Origin: an uncultured Methanobrevibacter sp.
GTDB lineage: Archaea; Methanobacteriota; Methanobacteria; Methanobacteriales; Methanobacteriaceae
Direction of reading: 5' to 3'
Length of the DNA stretch: 6,570 nucleotides
NCBI GenBank assembly: GCA_946611495.1
Contig: CAMODR010000067.1
Location: forward strand, 1 to 6,570
Positions 5,212 to 6,570 of this stretch are shown in pieces (position 1 is the first letter of the stretch; the number at the start of each line of letters is the position of its first letter). Under the pieces are notes generated by a model. It was given only the letters and a program-made list of their open reading frames with translations. It was not told the origin of the DNA and searched no databases. The position numbers were made by a program, and so were the translations under genes.

Positions 5212-5754
5212 CTAATGGTGGTCATGCTCATGCTCATGATGGTGGTCATGCTCATGCTCATGATGGTGATGATTTGGATTAGTGCAGTTAGGATCATCAC
5301 ACTCTTCAAAATCAAACAATTCAAAAAGTGATTCTAAAGGAATTTCAGCAGTAAAGTCTGTAAATGGGTTTATTACGATTCCTTCAATGTCTTCATCATA
5401 GGACTCATATAATAAGTTTGCTAAGTCTTCTGTTTCAAAAATAAGACCATAGATTTCAGTTTTTAATTCATGCTTTAGTTTTTCAACTTCCTCATCATCA
5501 GTGTATGCTGGAATGAAAACGTAATCAGAATCTTCATCTTCAAGCTTTAGGATAGTGATGTCAATTTCTTCATCTAAAGCTATTTCCTCATCGCTTAAAG
5601 CAGAAATGTCTTTATCAGTGTTTACTTCAGCAGGAATGATTAATGTAGCATTCATGAAAGCATCTACAAATCTTTCTAATTCTTCTTCGCTCATATCTTC
5701 AGGGTCTATTGCCATGATTTCCTTTAGTTCGGGATTTTCTATTTTCTCATCCAT
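5212..5754 (-). CDS. SseB-like acidic protein with histidine-rich tail
   Basis: This 180-residue protein has no signal peptide and is strongly acidic. Residues ~25-147 follow the SseB N-terminal domain pattern: DAFMNATLIIPAE, then ITILKLEDEDSDYVFIPAYTDDEE, then GIVINPFTD and a final helix SLFELF. In bacteria this domain occurs in widespread stand-alone proteins of unclear function as well as in enhanced-serine-sensitivity proteins. The name does not imply type III secretion here. The C terminus is distinctive: C152-x4-C157 leads to a tail from residue 162 with 13 His among 19 residues, interspersed with Glu and Asp. Such tails in other proteins hold nickel, zinc or cobalt, so metal storage or buffering is a reasonable inference, notably because methanogens need nickel and cobalt. 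The start at 5754 has GGAG (5765-5762) 7 nt upstream. The gene is convergent with DUF1002 and divergent from the kinase-like gene. Confidence 0.82.
   Translation of the reverse strand: MDEKIENPELKEIMAIDPEDMSEEELERFVDAFMNATLIIPAEVNTDKDISALSDEEIALDEEIDITILKLEDEDSDYVFIPAYTDDEEVEKLKHELKTEIYGLIFETEDLANLLYESYDEDIEGIVINPFTDFTAEIPLESLFELFDFEECDDPNCTNPNHHHHEHEHDHHHEHEHDHH
5215..5268 (-). repeat. Tandem 24-bp repeat encoding the His-rich tail
   Basis: Two identical 24-bp units (5215-5238 and 5239-5262) stand head to tail, followed by 6 bases of a third (5263-5268). On the coding strand each unit encodes HEHEHDHH. Identity at every base, including third codon positions, indicates a recent duplication or active slippage, so tail length may vary between strains. 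Confidence 0.9.
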
Positions 5755-5808
5755 TTTATGACTCCATTTTTTTAATTAATATTATTGTATTTTTAATCTT
5801 TAATAAAA

Positions 5809-5816
5809 CTATTTAA
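5809..5816 (-). promoter_or_regulatory. Possible TATA box of the SseB-like gene
   Basis: On the minus strand TTAAATAG (5816-5809) begins 62 nt before the start codon, slightly more than for the other genes here. Nearby direct repeats (TAATTAAC twice, 5815-5829) and AT richness make the exact box uncertain. Confidence 0.3.
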
Positions 5817-5872
5817 TTAACTAATTAACTAAAACAGATTTTGCCATATTTAAATTATTTTAAAATATTCTG

Positions 5873-5922
5873 TTAGTTTTTATCTTTAAAGGGGAATATG
5901 TCTATTAGTTTTATCTTTCAAA
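5873..5922 (+). repeat. Imperfect 18-bp direct repeat upstream of gene 8
   Basis: TTAGTTTTTATCTTTAAA (5873-5890) and TTAGTTTTATCTTTCAAA (5905-5922) share the core TTAG-T4/5-ATCTTT. Their starts are 32 bp apart, about three helical turns, so two proteins could bind one face of the DNA. The element lies between the divergent genes 7 and 8. Confidence 0.5.
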
Positions 5923-5963
5923 ATCAGTTAATTTTAATAAGGTTTATAAAAGAGTTTAGATAA
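5898..5963 (+). CDS. Possible 21-residue small protein or leader peptide
   Basis: An ATG at 5898 follows AAAGGGG (5888-5894) at 3 nt and opens 21 codons (MSISFIFQNQL..., ending FIKEFR) before TAA at 5961. A TATA-like TTTAAATT (5849-5856) lies 49 nt before it, the spacing seen at neighbouring genes. The peptide is hydrophobic with a basic end. It overlaps one copy of the direct repeat, so the G run may instead be part of a DNA site. It ends 86 bases before gene 8. Short frames of this size are common by chance, and support is thin. Confidence 0.18.
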   Translation: MSISFIFQNQLILIRFIKEFR

Positions 5964-6000
5964 AATATTATACAGTTAATCAAGTTTATATTTTAATTAG

Positions 6001-6017
6001 TTTAAATATAACGAACT
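6001..6017 (+). promoter_or_regulatory. TATA box and TAACGAACT element of the kinase-like gene
   Basis: TTTAAATATA (6001-6010) begins 49 nt before the ATG at 6050. TAACGAACT (6009-6017) overlaps its end and is an exact copy of 3911-3919 in the gene 5 promoter, on the plus strand in both cases. Relative to transcription it is inverted compared with genes 5 and 6, and the TAATTAAAA half is missing. The ribosome binding site GGGAT (6040-6044) is 5 nt from the start. Confidence 0.5.
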
Positions 6018-6049
6018 TTTTTTAAAATTTTAAGGATTTGGGATTTATA

Positions 6050-6570
6050 ATGAAACGATTTATTGCTATTGATGGGCTTGATGGTTCAGGAAAGGACACA
6101 CAAGCTAGGCTCATTAAGGAAAAGTATGAAAAGGAAGGCAGTGTAATTATTCGTTCTCACCCAACATCTGATAACTTCTTCGGACGCCATTCCAAGTCTG
6201 CTTTAGAGAAAAAAGGAAAGTTAAATAAGATTATTGCTACACTATGTTATGGTGGAGATGCAATCAGATCTGTTATAAAATATCATGGAAAAGCAGACAC
6301 TGTTATTTTTGTACGATATACCTTGGCTGTTTCATATTTAAACAAGGCAATATCTGTACCAGTTTACAAATTAGTATGTTGGCTGCTTCCTGTTTCTGAA
6401 TACTTCTTTTATTTGGATGTCTCTCCAAAGGAATTGGTTAAGCGTGTAGAGAAAAGAAATGAGAAAGAAGAAATGTTTGAAAATTATGAAGCTTTTGTAA
6501 AGGTCAGACAAAAGGCAGAGCCAGTATTATATAATTGGCATGTAATTCCTGCAAATGACTCTCCAGAAGA
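6050..6570 (+). CDS. Thymidylate kinase-like P-loop protein (3' end outside window)
   Basis: The frame is open from the ATG at 6050 to the window edge, giving 173 codons. Full thymidylate kinases have roughly 195-215 residues, so a short C-terminal piece is missing. The Walker A loop GLDGSGKDT is at residues 9-17, directly after the first strand FIAID. The core strand-helix order and the YLDVSPKELVKRVEKR stretch (121-136, entering the lid region) fit the family, which phosphorylates dTMP using ATP in the cytoplasm. Two features are unusual. The catalytic DRY-type motif is VRY (88-90), without its aspartate, and the following family Ser and Ala positions are also changed (VRYTLAVSYLN). The substrate-loop arginine region reads RSHPTSDNFFGR (35-46) rather than the usual form. 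The protein may act on another substrate or be a non-canonical paralogue with the true tmk elsewhere. The nucleotide-kinase fold is well supported; dTMP specificity is not. Confidence 0.82.
   Translation, partial: MKRFIAIDGLDGSGKDTQARLIKEKYEKEGSVIIRSHPTSDNFFGRHSKSALEKKGKLNKIIATLCYGGDAIRSVIKYHGKADTVIFVRYTLAVSYLNKAISVPVYKLVCWLLPVSEYFFYLDVSPKELVKRVEKRNEKEEMFENYEAFVKVRQKAEPVLYNWHVIPANDSPE

Noticed and set aside
5212..5268. His-rich tandem repeats as a CRISPR-like array
   Set aside because: The units are directly adjacent with no spacers and are in frame within a coding sequence.
5555..5761. Ser-rich plus-strand frame opposite the start of the SseB-like gene
   Set aside because: The composition is what an antisense reading of Glu-rich codons gives, and there is no initiation signal.

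Overview
This window looks like a piece of a methanogenic archaeal chromosome, most likely Methanobrevibacter or a close relative in the Methanobacteriaceae. That assignment is inferred from features visible in the sequence. The DNA is very AT-rich. The genes have archaeal promoters (TTTAAATA-type TATA boxes, mostly 49-62 nt before the start codon) and GGTGA-type ribosome binding sites. The protein content fits too: a class III (EppA-processed) prepilin-like protein, an archaeal diphthine-ammonia ligase, and the His-rich and Asp/Tyr-rich secreted or cytosolic proteins often seen in gut methanogens. I saw no rRNA, tRNA, CRISPR array, transposase or integrase.

Layout. (1) 69-521 (+): small pilin-like protein with a class III signal peptide. 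(2) 821-1600 (+): unrecognised three-helix membrane protein with a large extracytoplasmic domain. (3) 1744-2427 (+): Dph6, the last enzyme of diphthamide synthesis. (4) 2571-3167 (+): unrecognised secreted protein ending in an Asp/Tyr-rich tail. (5) 3282-3848 (-): YkgJ-type eight-cysteine metal-cluster protein. (6) 4157-5014 (+): secreted DUF1002 protein, divergent from gene 5. (7) 5212-5754 (-): SseB-like protein with a histidine-rich tail built from a tandemly duplicated 24-bp unit. (8) 6050 to the window edge (+): thymidylate kinase-like P-loop protein, cut off by the window end. Each gene appears to have its own promoter and terminator, and no operon is obvious.

The genes do not form one recognisable pathway. 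The most interesting structure is regulatory. A motif (TAGTTCG, 1-2 bases, TAATTAAAA) lies next to the TATA box of both divergent genes 5 and 6. A rearranged copy sits just after gene 6, and an exact TAACGAACT core abuts the TATA box of gene 8. This suggests a shared regulator acting on the cysteine-cluster protein, the DUF1002 protein and possibly the kinase-like gene. A second pattern is that the stop codon of each complete plus-strand gene lies in or beside a potential hairpin followed by a T-rich tract.
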